Shown in pieces: positions 59,601 to 64,000 of a stretch of DNA of 64,000 bases. This stretch comes from Theristus sp. LFF4_11 (Eukaryota > Nematoda > Chromadorea > Monhysterida > Xyalidae). Each line of letters begins with the position of its first letter. Position 1 is the first letter of the stretch. The stretch is from the NCBI GenBank assembly GCA_030248135.1, contig JASANC010005657.1:1-64000 (forward strand). The letters run 5' to 3'. The notes beneath the pieces are model-generated. The model was not told where the DNA came from. It did not search any database and saw nothing but the letters and a program-made list of their open reading frames with translations. Both the position numbers and the translations under genes were made by a program.

Positions 59601-62600
59601 CTTGTGAATCAAGAAAGCCGACGTTTATGCTGCCGAACCATTAAGCCCCACGCAACCCGGGGCAGCCGAGTGGTCACAAGCGGATTCGAACCCGGGCCTT
59701 CCGATTGGAAGTCCCAAGTGCTATCCACTCAGCCACTCAGCCGGCCTAGTGAAATCGTGTCGAGACGAATAACGAGAAATACCGTAAAGTTTCGATATCC
59801 GCCGCACGGAAATGGGAGAGCAGAACAAATAAAATCGGGTGCCCAAGCCATCTGAAGAAAAGTTTTCTCAATCTCGTGTACCTTATAATGCTCGGTGTAG
59901 TCAGTCAGCATCAGATCCAGCACTTCATCACTGCGTAACGCACAAAGTCCTGAAACGCTTTTTCTCTTAGTTTTCAGTTTTTTTTTCAAAGCCGCCATTC
60001 ACACGTGACCTCACACGGTGCACAGCAGCCAGTCAATGGCATGACAGAAACATTGGAATCAATCATGGCCTGAAAAAAGCTCTTCTTTTCCGCCTGGAGA
60101 ACAGCCTTTTTAAATACACTCCAGAACCCCGAGGTTGCCACACCCCACACCCCGGTGGTTTGGTGTGGGACTGAATGAAAATGAAAACTGAGCCATATGA
60201 AAACCGACACCAACCAAAGTCGGCCACCAACTCCGTGACGACGCCCTCGTGCGTCAGAAAGTCTCGTTCATTTTTCTCGACCGGTCGCCGCGTGATGTCC
60301 GGATATTTGCGCTTGAACGATTTCACGTCCAGATACTCCATGATCTGCTCCTGAAAGAAACGACCGATGTGAATAGTTTTTTTCCTGAAGTTGCAGGTCC
60401 GCCCATTCGGCGAGCGGTTCCAGAACTCCGAGATCACTAAACTCCGGTCGGTGACTTGGAATGGGGGCGCGTGGATGAAGGAGCATCAGGGGGACTACCA
60501 ACGCTCTCTGGACCGTTCTGTGCTGTGCGCGCCAGCGATCTGAGAGCACCAACTCGTTCATTTCGCTGTTTAGCTGATGTTTCAGCCAGACATAACATCC
60601 GTCTGCGCTGGTCATCATGTTTGATTCGGCTGTGCAGCCCGGGCGTTGTCGTACTGACGAGCCTGGGGCCCGCGGCATACGCCTACCAGACGAAACCGCA
60701 AGAAACAGTGCTTGCACGTTGTAATTTCGGTGTCCCTCTACTCTATACATCACCAAAACGTAGCAGCATCGAAACTGGCGTTTATCGATAAACCCGTATA
60801 TAATCTCAGTATACACAGGGGCACAAACTCCACTAGTTCTGCCAATTCAAATTTGGTGCCAAATTGATTAAAAATCAAATTCAAAATATTCTCTCACTTG
60901 CAGAAACCAACGGTCGCCCGAACTCGGTGGCCACTCGTATTCACGGAGCGTCATCGTGGGCACAACAGCAGCGGCGTTGGCATCGACCGGGCCGGTGGGC
61001 GGTTCACTCTGAAAAGAAAAACACGACGCTTATTGGCTGTGATTTGGTTTGAATTGCCTGAATTTTCCATACACTTAACTGCGCAAACTGCAGGAAACTC
61101 GGCGAAAACTGTAAATTACGTGCAAATCGCTGATTGGCTGCGTTTATTTGAACTGCGCTCACTGAATTCGGCTTCTCCAACGCGATGCAGCCAATCACGA
61201 CGCCAGATTCACAATTTGGATTGGCCTAATTGCAAGACTTAAGACAGGTGAAAAAGAACAGGACAGGAAGTCATTCGCAGCATGCAATCCACATTCGACA
61301 AAACGGCGCATGTGACTCAGAAATTCCAAAAAAATATTCAAAATTCTAAAAAAACGAAACGTCGCGTCCTTGATTGTCTCATAAACTTAGTTTTTGTGCA
61401 GCTGAATGTGAGAGCAACCACCGATATCGCGTGGCATAATATGATTTGATCAAGAACTTGAACTTTTTTCAAGTGTTTCAAACGTTGCAAATGCCACTGA
61501 TAGGTTTTCACATCAAATTTGAATTCCAAAATTGAAAAAAAAACATTTTGACCAGCAAATTGGACGGTCTTGGCGTGCTGGCGCCGGTGCCCGGCTGCGA
61601 GTCGTTGGAGCTGTGGTTGTCGTCGGCTGCTTGATTAGCGGACGCCGTCGTCGTGTCGCAACGGAGCCCGAGCGACTCCCGAATGCTGCGCTCGATGCCT
61701 GCACCACAACAACAAATTGATGGATCGAAGTCTCTGCCCAACTAACTCATATATACATACGCTTACACTGTATCACCGCTAAAACAACACGCAAGCGAAT
61801 GTTGAAAGACGGAAATCCCTGCCTGCACCTGAAAACAATGCTTGGCCGGACACTTGGGAAGACTGAACGCGCACTGATTACGTGCATCACAGCTGCGTAT
61901 CTTTCTGATGTGTAGCACATGTCTTTTTTTCAAAACTTCAAGAGCAATGTTGCATTTCTAAAAAAAACGCGCGGGTTAGAGGTGAACCACGGAGTAGTTC
62001 CTCATGCCGTACTCGCAACTCTTTCCCGCAGTCACGTCATTGAACAATACTCCCGAAATGACGTGACGAAATTTTGCAACAGACAACAGTCCCGAATTGA
62101 TGTGCGAGATGAAAATAGCCAAACAGACAAAAAACCACCGCGCATACACGCTCGGTCGTGCGGTGCGCCCTCGTATTTGTTCGATCGCTGTTCGTCGCTT
62201 CCACTGAACATTCGACCCGGACACCAGCGGTAGCGACACCGCCAACGGCACTCGCCGCTGACACGATGACCCGCCAGACGATACGCGTGACCGTTCCACC
62301 AGAGGACACCTGGCCGTCAATTGGCATTGTCACAGTGAATTTGGATGCTAATCGTACAACAGTGGCTCAATAGGGTGTTTTATTATAAAATGTGAACAAA
62401 AGCAAAAATGGCGAGCAAACGCTTCCGAAAACGACGCAAAACAGTGTGCCGCAAGTGAAACTGGGCGCAAAAATCTGCCCCACGCCCGTTTTAAGGCCGA
62501 AGGCACTACGCCCAATAAAACGACAATTGCTTGGAATAGGCATGACGACATTTTGAACAGCTTCAATTTCCAACGAACAGCATGAACATTAACAACAACA

Positions 62601-62717
62601 CACGCACAAACCATTCTCATCTTCGTAGTCGGCCGATTTTCCGCACGTCGAAATCGCCGCGTCGCCTCCGCCCGCAGACGGACTCGGCTGACTAGCGGTG
62701 TCGTCCAGTGAAAGCAT
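22451..62717 (-). CDS. PHF10: PHF10/BAF45a-like SWI/SNF (PBAF) subunit with SAY domain and two PHD fingers, 15 exons
   Basis: PHF10 is a subunit of PBAF-type chromatin remodellers and reads histone tails. Exons: 62717-62612, 61698-61553, 61008-60898, 60350-60215, 59949-59882, 59204-59136, 28853-28725, 28315-28206, 27902-27764, 27374-27279, 27038-26856, 25219-25096, 24764-24640, 24131-23958, 22714-22451; every join keeps phase, giving 659 residues. The SAY region includes [49 protein letters not shown] and [17 protein letters not shown]1 (about 371-426) starts [15 protein letters not shown]2 (about 419-470) contains [20 protein letters not shown], with CQKFC (C-x3-C) at its last pair. A further Cys cluster, C505-x2-C508 to C530-x2-C533, follows and is not in human PHF10; the C-tail is acidic. 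The start codon at 62717 is a prediction. Intron 6 (28854-59135) is about 30.3 kb and holds plus-strand genes. Confidence 0.92.
22756..23102 (+). mobile_element. tRNA-derived SINE with 9-bp target duplication
   Basis: The head is tRNA-like: an A box (TGGCTGAGTGGATAGCA) and a B box (GGGTTCGAATCC). A body of about 260 bases and a CAA-rich tail follow (CAACAAACAACAACAAC). It is flanked by ATTCGATTT at 22747-22755 and 23103-23111. A second copy in reverse orientation at 59400-59749 is nearly identical. It lies in the last intron of PHF10. Confidence 0.9.
23359..23904. mobile_element. Hairpin MITE split by insertion of a G-rich TA element
   Basis: The left part GCATTCATCAAGCAGTA and the right part TATTTAGTGAC..GTCACTAAAC..CTTCATGGAATGCCGC together give the same palindrome as the uninterrupted copies at 13744, 27624 and 56191, where the site reads GCAGTATTTAGTGAC. 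The insertion at 23377-23830 duplicated the TA. Confidence 0.85.
23377..23830 (+). mobile_element. G-rich TA-flanked element (CCGTATTACCTC ends), copy A
   Basis: The ends are CCGTATTACCTCTAATAAAC and the reverse complement GAGGTAATACGG, with TA on each side. Long G runs (up to 12) fill the outer parts around a moderately complex core (ATGGCAGG, AAGTCGCAGAAACTTCTAC, GGGGCCTTTGGTAGCACAAT). There is no reading frame of note. Sister copies lie at 32147-32601 (reverse) and 48312-48755 (same direction). Confidence 0.88.
24158..24325. mobile_element. CAGTCGAACTC-type hairpin MITE
   Basis: The inverted ends are CAGTCGAACTCGAAATTATA and TATAATTTAGAGTTCGACTG, followed by TA. The inner arms carry GCTGATTGGCTGGTGATCACG. 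It lies in PHF10 intron 13. Confidence 0.8.
24830..25030. repeat. Two copies of the GTCACAAACAAACACAC hairpin family
   Basis: AAACAAACACACAGGCACACAAC near 24830 and CAGTCACAAGCAAACACACAG near 24937 are followed by GTTTGTTTATTTGTGGTGAC. Non-coding, within PHF10 intron 12. Confidence 0.6.
25435..26636. mobile_element. hAT-type non-autonomous element with 8-bp target duplication
   Basis: The ends are TAGGGGTGGGTCGGTATAAA and the reverse ending TTTTTTACCACCCCTA. The target duplication CTACTGTA is perfect at 25427-25434 and 26637-26644. The sub-terminal zones are rich in GGTATAAAAAACGGTTTTT and its complement. No transposase was recognised in the 1.2 kb. It lies in PHF10 intron 11. Confidence 0.88.
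27624..27707. mobile_element. Short hairpin MITE (GCATTCATGAAGC type)
   Basis: The arms GGCATTCATGAAGCAGTATT and its reverse complement ending ACTGCTTCATGAATGCC are intact. It lies in PHF10 intron 9 and gives the empty-site reading for the interrupted copy at 23359. Confidence 0.8.
28590..28690. repeat. Hairpin repeat of the GTCACAAACAAACACAC family
   Basis: The left arm CAGTCACAAACAAACACACC and the right arm GTGTGTTTGCTTGTCAGCGTC pair across a CGCATGCGC-rich centre. It lies in PHF10 intron 7. Confidence 0.65.
29009..29462 (+). repeat. Dispersed 0.45-kb repeat, right-hand partner of inverted pair in PHF10 intron 6
   Basis: It contains GTATGTGTGACGTATTTGGT, repeated CTTATAACGTGGGGAAAAATC and a run of G near 29155. 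An inverted copy of very high identity lies at 58650-59093. This copy starts about 155 bases from exon 7 of PHF10. No coding potential. Confidence 0.85.
29560..29815. mobile_element. Fragments: hAT-type left end and half of a CAGTCGAAC MITE
   Basis: TAGGATTGGTAAAAAAACGG at about 29553 begins a copy of the hAT-type element seen complete at 43176-43946. It runs to about 29700 and is then lost. It is followed by the right half of a CAGTCGAAC-type MITE (CACGTGATCACCAACCAATC, ending AGAGTTTGAGTGTA). Confidence 0.55.
30054..30322 (+). pseudogene. Orphan C-terminal exon of a tartrate-resistant (purple) acid phosphatase, ACP5-like
   Basis: The frame reads [20 protein letters not shown], then [31 protein letters not shown] and a TGA stop at 30320-30322. 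This matches the end of animal ACP5-type metallophosphatases (YVLSGAGN.., PNGYLRFHY, GFAYVEI). The strong acceptor TTTCTTTGCAG at 30045 would give CAT CTG AGC (the family's LQHL context) but in the wrong frame with respect to the rest. A weaker acceptor (CTGAG at 30053) keeps the frame. None of the upstream exons with the metal-binding motifs (GDWG, GDNFY, GNHD) was found on this strand. It is probably a truncated pseudogene or exon fragment; less likely it is the last exon of a gene whose other exons I missed. Confidence 0.65.
30323..31536. other. Gene-free stretch in PHF10 intron 6
   Basis: Includes small local repeats: GGAACAGGCAT three times near 30660-30730 and CTACCAGGTWACC at 30731, 31011 and 31050. 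Then follows a stretch of CTAAGCC/CCTAAGC-like words (31380-31510). No exon recognised. Confidence 0.5.
32147..32601 (-). mobile_element. G-rich TA-flanked element, copy B (reverse)
   Basis: Same ends as copy A, CCGTATTACCTCTATTAAAC and GAGGTAATACGG, flanked by TA. Here the runs are of C on the plus strand. It is inserted in the left arm of the 31537-34903 palindrome. The matching right-arm site near 34060 is uninterrupted. Confidence 0.88.
32968..33147. mobile_element. Hairpin MITE with CTATCTRTAAA ends
   Basis: The left arm CTATCTATAAACCATATACA then ACTAGCTGACTGGTTGG pairs with the right arm ending AACCAATCAGCTAGTTGCAT then ATAATTTACAGATAG. It resembles the CAGTCGAAC class in its CTGATTGGTTGG core but has different ends. 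Confidence 0.65.
33350..33510. mobile_element. CAGTCGCACTC-type hairpin MITE, flanked by TA
   Basis: The ends are CAGTCGCACTCTAAATTATG and CATAATTTAGACTTCGACTG, both flanked by TA. The inner arms are GATTGGTTGGGATTACGG and its complement. It lies in the loop of the 3.4-kb palindrome. Confidence 0.82.
34904..35603. other. Gene-free stretch with CTAAGCCC-like words
   Basis: From 34980 to 35160 there are many words such as GAGCCTAAAG, CTAAGCCCAAGCC and AAGCATAAGGCT, a degenerate pattern also present at 31380-31510 on the other side of the palindrome. The rest is AT-rich DNA with no recognised exon. Confidence 0.45.
35604..35662. repeat. (TA)n microsatellite
   Basis: About 29 uninterrupted TA units. 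It lies close to the degenerate Helitron-like stretch that ends at 36063. Confidence 0.95.
35880..36063 (+). mobile_element. 3' end of another Helitron-like element
   Basis: The plus strand reads AACGGTGCCGTAGCCACGGG, then TCAATTGG and CTAG at 36060-36063. This is the hairpin plus CTRR layout of the 6492-10644 dimer with a few changes. The 5' end was not located. Confidence 0.55.
36571..51008 (+). CDS. Secreted LU/Ly6-type cysteine-rich protein, exons A-E (3' end uncertain)
   Basis: Exons 36571-36687, 49002-49196, 49758-49902, 50155-50408 and 50748-51008 join in frame (324 codons). The start [20 protein letters not shown] is a signal peptide ending at about Ala22. Residues from LRC to CCCNTNGCN (about 23-89) have the plan of a three-finger LU/Ly6 domain with the hallmark CC....CN end. 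A second Cys-rich unit runs from [11 protein letters not shown] to [10 protein letters not shown] (about 124-255). After it the frame stays open into a charged stretch ([20 protein letters not shown]) with no membrane anchor. Exon D could instead end at the TAA of 50436-50438, and an ATG in good context at 50892 could start a separate gene that uses 53932 onward. Intron 1 is 12.3 kb and full of transposons. It lies antisense inside PHF10 intron 6. Confidence 0.62.
36736..36930 (+). mobile_element. tRNA-like (possible SINE) segment
   Basis: CTGTAGCGCAGGTGTAGGAC followed by AAGTTCGAACCCC looks like A and B boxes of a tRNA-type Pol III promoter. A body of about 120 bases follows. It differs from the SINE at 22756 and no target duplication was found. 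It starts about 50 bases after exon A of the LU gene. Confidence 0.45.
38078..38507. mobile_element. Palindromic MITE of about 0.43 kb
   Basis: The left arm (AATCCCATGCTAATTTTTTT, CATTTATTTGACAAATACCG) pairs with the right arm (CGGTATTTGTCAAATAAATG, AAAATTAGCATGGGATTC). It lies inside the 4.2-kb palindrome. Confidence 0.75.
38658..39570 (-). mobile_element. Tc1/mariner-like element with transposase N-terminal remnant, TA-flanked
   Basis: The ends are CAGAGTGGGCCAAAAAAAGG and the inverse finishing GGCCCACCCTG, flanked by TA. On the minus strand at 39042-38807 a frame starts [20 protein letters not shown], then [12 protein letters not shown], the helix-turn-helix start found in DUF4817-type transposon proteins. 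The rest of the transposase is gone. It is inserted in one of the repeated units of the 4.2-kb palindrome: the intact unit reads CACCAAACATATAGTTTAGT, and here the TA is duplicated around the element. Confidence 0.87.
41447..42257. mobile_element. Long CAGTCGAACTC MITE, 0.81 kb, TA-flanked
   Basis: The inverted ends CAGTCGAACTCAATAAAATG and the reverse complement GAGTTCGACTG are flanked by TA. The arms exceed 200 bp and include GGCTGCTCACACTCCGCA. The inside has GACGACGACGTCGTCGTC palindromes. A close sister lies at 47371-48173. Confidence 0.88.
42510..43140. mobile_element. Truncated Tc1/mariner-like element
   Basis: The left end is CAGGGTGAACCAAAAAAAGG after TA. The internal part CCATGATGGCAGCAAAGACT then GAAAATGGAATTG matches 5710-5750. 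A right end was not found; the similarity fades near 43140. Confidence 0.65.
43176..43946. mobile_element. hAT-type non-autonomous element with near-perfect 8-bp duplication
   Basis: The ends are TAGGGTTGGCACAGGAAAAA and the inverse finishing TTTTTTTACCAACCCTA. The flanks are CCCATCCC (left) and CTCATCCC (right), 7 of 8 matching. The inside is rich in AAACCGGTTTTTT. No reading frame of a transposase. Confidence 0.75.
44028..44817. repeat. Dispersed repeat interrupted by a foldback insertion
   Basis: 44028-44090 plus 44668-44817 match, in reverse, the uninterrupted stretch 52876-53093 (ACGTGTCCCACTGAAATGAC, CAGCAAACCAGACTTTC, AAATGACGTCATTTTAGTCC). The insertion sits after GTCGTTCA. Confidence 0.8.
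44091..44659. mobile_element. Foldback element with (GGCCGGAATTC) arms and 8-bp duplication
   Basis: The arms are inverted arrays of an 11-base unit near ATTCCGGCCCG (44102-44215) and GGGCCGGAATT (44545-44650), followed inward by matching TTCGCCAGCAAGAACAATAT. The target duplication GTCGTTCA lies at 44083-44090 and 44660-44667. The related repeat at 52876-53093 has the single site (reverse TGAACGGC at 53022-53029). Confidence 0.87.
45088..45957. mobile_element. Foldback/MITE element of about 0.87 kb
   Basis: The left arm AAATGCGGAAGACGCATATA, TATGGCTTTGTATAAGCAGT and the right arm carrying the reverse complement match over about 140 bp with small indels. Between them are short direct copies of TGCCTTCGCCACAARAAGGG. 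No transposase seen. Confidence 0.75.
45958..47019. other. Gene-free stretch in intron 1 of the LU gene; nothing identified
   Basis: AT-rich DNA with a few ATTACCCTAGA-like words near 46170-46320. No exon, no clear transposon ends. Confidence 0.4.
47371..48173. mobile_element. Long CAGTCGAACTC MITE, TA-flanked, nested
   Basis: The ends CAGTCGAACTCACTAAAATG and CATTTTAGTGAGTTCGACTG are flanked by TA. Sister of 41447-42257 with the same GACGACGAC core and the same CACACTCCGCACC arm. Confidence 0.88.
48312..48755 (+). mobile_element. G-rich TA-flanked element, copy C, nested
   Basis: The ends are CCGTATTACCTCCAATACAC and GGGGGTAATACGG, flanked by TA. The core matches copy A (AAGTCGCAGAAACTTCTACT). 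Inserted in the 47020-48818 element. Confidence 0.86.
49205..49610. repeat. Imperfect inverted repeat in LU-gene intron 2
   Basis: ACGTGCGACGGTGTGATGGA near 49217 pairs with the complement (CATGCTCCACCACACCGTCG) near 49568. CAGTATAAACAGCGTATGAA-type words recur. It fills most of the intron between exons B and C. No coding potential. Confidence 0.55.
51272..52804 (+). mobile_element. hAT transposon, degenerate copy with perfect 8-bp target duplication
   Basis: The ends TAGGGATGGAGCCGG and CCGGATCCATCCCTA are inverted. The target duplication GTTGTGAT lies at 51264-51271 and 52805-52812. The sub-terminal zones are packed with CCGGATCCGGCC and GGATTCCGGC words. Inside, plus-strand remnants of a hAT transposase are readable in shifted frames (LDPRF-like block [20 protein letters not shown] near 51983; see next entry). 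A minus-strand segment at 51390-51639 appears to be a further, inverted piece. It is not functional. Confidence 0.92.
52081..52551 (+). pseudogene. hAT transposase C-terminal fragment (dimerisation domain)
   Basis: The frame ends in [40 protein letters not shown], then [20 protein letters not shown] and a stop. This is the hAT C-terminal dimerisation signature (yPxLs..A..yL..p.tSv.sER.FS..g...).  The upstream catalytic core is broken by frame changes and stops near 51970-52085. Confidence 0.9.
52876..53093. repeat. Dispersed repeat, uninterrupted copy (empty site for the 44091 foldback)
   Basis: Reverse copy of 44028-44817 without the insertion. It contains TGACGTCATTTGCTTTAAAA and GGTTTGCTGTGAACGGCAAG. 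Confidence 0.8.
53130..53720. other. Low-complexity block: A-rich, G/C-only island and poly-A/poly-T runs
   Basis: A-rich DNA surrounds an island at 53388-53450 made almost only of G and C (GGCGGGGGGCCGGGCGGGGC..). It is followed by long A and T homopolymers (53490-53690). It is unlike the rest of the window, and sequencing or assembly error is likely. No gene. Confidence 0.7.
53932..56003 (+). CDS. Unrecognised coding exons, possibly continuing the LU gene or a separate gene
   Basis: Exon F starts at 53932 after CAG ([40 protein letters not shown]) and can end at 54065 (phase 2) or after TGG TCG (phase 0). Exon G, 54662-54824, reads [20 protein letters not shown] and an acidic Ser/Glu tail with a TAG stop; it fits the phase-2 end. 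Exons 55172-55329 ([20 protein letters not shown], very Lys/Ser rich) and 55903-56003 ([11 protein letters not shown] then TAA) fit the phase-0 end. The sequence thus allows two alternative C-termini. Exon F also joins in phase to the exon ending at 51008. I do not recognise the family. The Lys/Ser tail suggests a nuclear or cytoplasmic protein, which argues for a gene separate from the secreted LU protein. Confidence 0.45.
56191..56285. mobile_element. Short hairpin MITE (GCATTCACGAAGC type)
   Basis: The palindrome has arms GCGGCATTCACGAAGCAGTA and its reverse complement ending GCTTCGTGAATGCCGC. Intact copy of the family at 13744, 23359 and 27624. Confidence 0.8.
56843..57085 (+). repeat. 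Minisatellite, unit near GGACGATTGCGGCCTG
   Basis: About 14 units of 15-17 bases with variants (GAAGGATTGCGGCCT, GGACGATTGCGACC). G+C rich against AT-rich flanks. Within PHF10 intron 6. Confidence 0.9.
57100..58649. other. Gene-free stretch in PHF10 intron 6; nothing identified
   Basis: AT-rich DNA with one open frame (57586-57861) that has no supporting splice context or family match. No transposon ends recognised. Confidence 0.4.
58650..59093 (-). repeat. Dispersed 0.45-kb repeat, left-hand partner of inverted pair in PHF10 intron 6
   Basis: Reverse copy of 29009-29462. It ends about 40 bases from the donor side of PHF10 exon 6 (59136). The C run at 58930 corresponds to the G run at 29155. 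Confidence 0.85.
59400..59749 (-). mobile_element. tRNA-derived SINE with 11-bp target duplication
   Basis: Reverse copy of the SINE at 22756. The B box complement GGATTCGAACCCGGG lies at about 59680. The tail is GTTGTTGTTTGTTGTTTGTT. The target duplication TGAAATCGTGT lies at 59389-59399 and 59750-59760. It lies in PHF10 intron 5. Confidence 0.9.
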
Positions 62718-63152
62718 CGCGCTATGATCGGTTTTGCGGTCTGTCTGCCCGAAAGGATTCTTTGACAGCGACAGGTAGATATGTCAGAAAATACAAAAGC
62801 CATTTGAGACGCAAAAATTCAAGATTTGAAAATATGGTGTGACGTATCATCAACACCTCCCGAAAACAACAAAGGAAATACAAAGTTCATATTCCCTCAT
62901 ACAAAGGAAAAAAGTTCAGAACATTCCACCTTTTTATCACACCTTTGTACAAAGCATTCAAAAATACAATTACCCACTTTTGAAAATTATAAACTTTTTT
63001 TGAAAAATAAATGCGAAAATCACCAGAAACACAACAGATTATGATAGTTCGTTTACCATTTGACCACCGTTCAACATTACTACTATACAATCAAAATCAG
63101 GACATCATAAAAAAGCAGTTGAACAAGCACACCGGCTCCCTCACAACCGTTT
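62718..63152. other. Spacer between the AAA ATPase and PHF10
   Basis: About 435 bases between the ATPase stop and the predicted PHF10 start, both on the minus strand. No repeat or reading frame recognised. Confidence 0.45.
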
Positions 63153-63855
63153 TCACATTTCACCAAAGCGATCACAGAACTTCTCCAATTGCACCATGTG
63201 CTCCTTGTTCGTACTCGGGCGTATGCTCGCCATGGCCGTCTGGAAATCGCGCAGGCTGATCGGGCGCAGCTGAAATACGGGCGAAAAAAACGCGCAATTT
63301 TCAATCAAACGGAGGCGAAGGATTATAGGCTAGTCCGAGTTTCACTTGGATTATGAGATCCGTCTCTGGCCAGCTGGTCCCCTTTTTGGTTCCACCACTC
63401 AATGCGCCTGCAGACGTGAATGGGAATCAGTTTCCTGCATGTTGCGGCAATTCAAAATTGCCTTAGTGTGGTATGCCTTAGGGGACCCGCTTGTATCTTG
63501 GAATTTCAGATCGGGTCACTTCACCAATGTTGAATTCCCGCGCACTTAGTCGCAATCACTATGAAAAAATGACAATCAATCAATACATACAGTCAAATGG
63601 CAAAGCCCAAAGCTGTGAAACGACATACCAACAGACACCTATGGACCAAGGTGACGTGGTATTCGCTTTAAGCTAGAGTTTCGAAAGCGACAAAACACCA
63701 CAAGTCCACCTGTTCAGCCTTGATCGTCTGCAGCTTTTCCGCGGGCACTTCTCTGACCGGGCCCATCGCCGCCTCCGCAGCCAAATGAGCCAAATCCGAA
63801 TTCGAATATCCAACGGTGTCTCTCGCAACGCGCGCAATTTCAGCGGCTCGCATAA
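63153..63855 (-). CDS. AAA ATPase of the meiotic clade (FIGNL1/fidgetin type), last two exons
   Basis: Exons 63855-63710 and 63269-63153 join in phase. The first reads VMRAAEIARVARDTVGYSNS, then DLAHLAAEAAMGPVREVPAE: the lid part of the AAA module with the gyS.sDl..l..eAa.gPiRe signature. The second reads QLRPISLRDFQTAMASIRPS, ending CDRFGEM and TGA at 63155-63153. This is the C-terminal helix of the spastin/katanin/fidgetin group; LRPI..DF..A...IRPS is closest to FIGNL1 and fidgetin in memory. Walker motifs and everything upstream lie to the right of the window. FIGNL1 removes RAD51 from DNA; fidgetin and spastin sever microtubules. The subfamily cannot be fixed from this piece. Confidence 0.83.
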
Positions 63856-64000
63856 CTGGGAGAAAATAAACAAGGTTTTCAAGGGCTTCACCAGAGCTTG
63901 AAGTTTGAAAACAATAGGAAACAATCAATAAAACCGCGAAAAACCAGATTTATTCAAATCAAAACTGGCGACGCGGGTGAGTTTTCATGCGTCCTTCGCT
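63856..64000. other. Right window edge, intron of the AAA ATPase
   Basis: No upstream exon could be placed in the last 145 bases. A pyrimidine-rich acceptor ends at 63856 on the minus strand. Confidence 0.4.

Noticed and set aside
62158..62373. Plus-strand open frame ([18 protein letters not shown]..)
   Set aside because: No splice-compatible neighbours on that strand and no family recognised; it lies in PHF10 intron 1, so I leave it out.
1..64000. CRISPR arrays, bacterial operons or phage features
   Set aside because: The window has spliced animal genes throughout; the regular repeats are minisatellites or transposon sub-terminal arrays.

Overview
This is a window of animal nuclear genome. 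The genes are split by many short exons with GT..AG introns, intergenic space is small, and most of the DNA is intronic transposable elements. The genes are typical of animals (exportin-T, LSm3, ZSWIM7/SWS1, a PHF10/BAF45a-type SWI/SNF subunit, a fidgetin/FIGNL1-type AAA ATPase, a rhodopsin-like receptor, an LU/Ly6 cysteine-rich protein). I cannot name the species. Short degenerate GCCTAA-like stretches fit a nematode or another small protostome, but this is only a hint. Exon borders were read by eye from splice sites, reading-frame phase and remembered family sequences; no search was run.

Minus-strand backbone, in transcription order from right to left: an AAA ATPase (only its last two exons found, 63153-63855); PHF10-like (15 exons, 62717 down to 22451); ZSWIM7-like (5 exons, 21253-19373); LSM3 (4 exons, 18951-17371); exportin-T (16 exons from 16808 to the left window edge, 3' end cut off). 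The gaps between these five same-direction genes are only about 0.4-1.2 kb, while two introns are huge: exportin-T intron 4 is about 10.1 kb and PHF10 intron 6 about 30.3 kb.

Plus-strand genes lie inside these two introns. A complete 6-exon seven-transmembrane receptor (11836-14383) sits in exportin-T intron 4. PHF10 intron 6 holds an orphan last exon of a tartrate-resistant-type acid phosphatase (30054-30322), an LU/Ly6-type secreted protein (exons from 36571 to 51008, itself with a 12.3-kb intron) and a further set of unrecognised exons (53932-56003).

The introns record transposon history: a head-to-tail dimer of non-autonomous Helitrons (6492-10644), three hAT-type elements with 8-bp target duplications (one imperfect), Tc1/mariner-like elements and MITEs flanked by TA, a 4.2-kb palindrome flanked by TTAA, a 3.4-kb palindrome, a G-rich TA element in three copies, a foldback element whose empty site is visible in a related copy, and two tRNA-derived SINEs with target duplications. 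Several are nested, so insertion order can be read. A pair of inverted repeats about 0.45 kb long lies close to the two ends of the 30-kb PHF10 intron and could bring its splice sites together.

Functionally the backbone covers tRNA export (exportin-T), mRNA splicing or decay (LSm3), RAD51 mediation (ZSWIM7), chromatin remodelling (PHF10) and an AAA ATPase that may be a RAD51 antagonist (FIGNL1 type).
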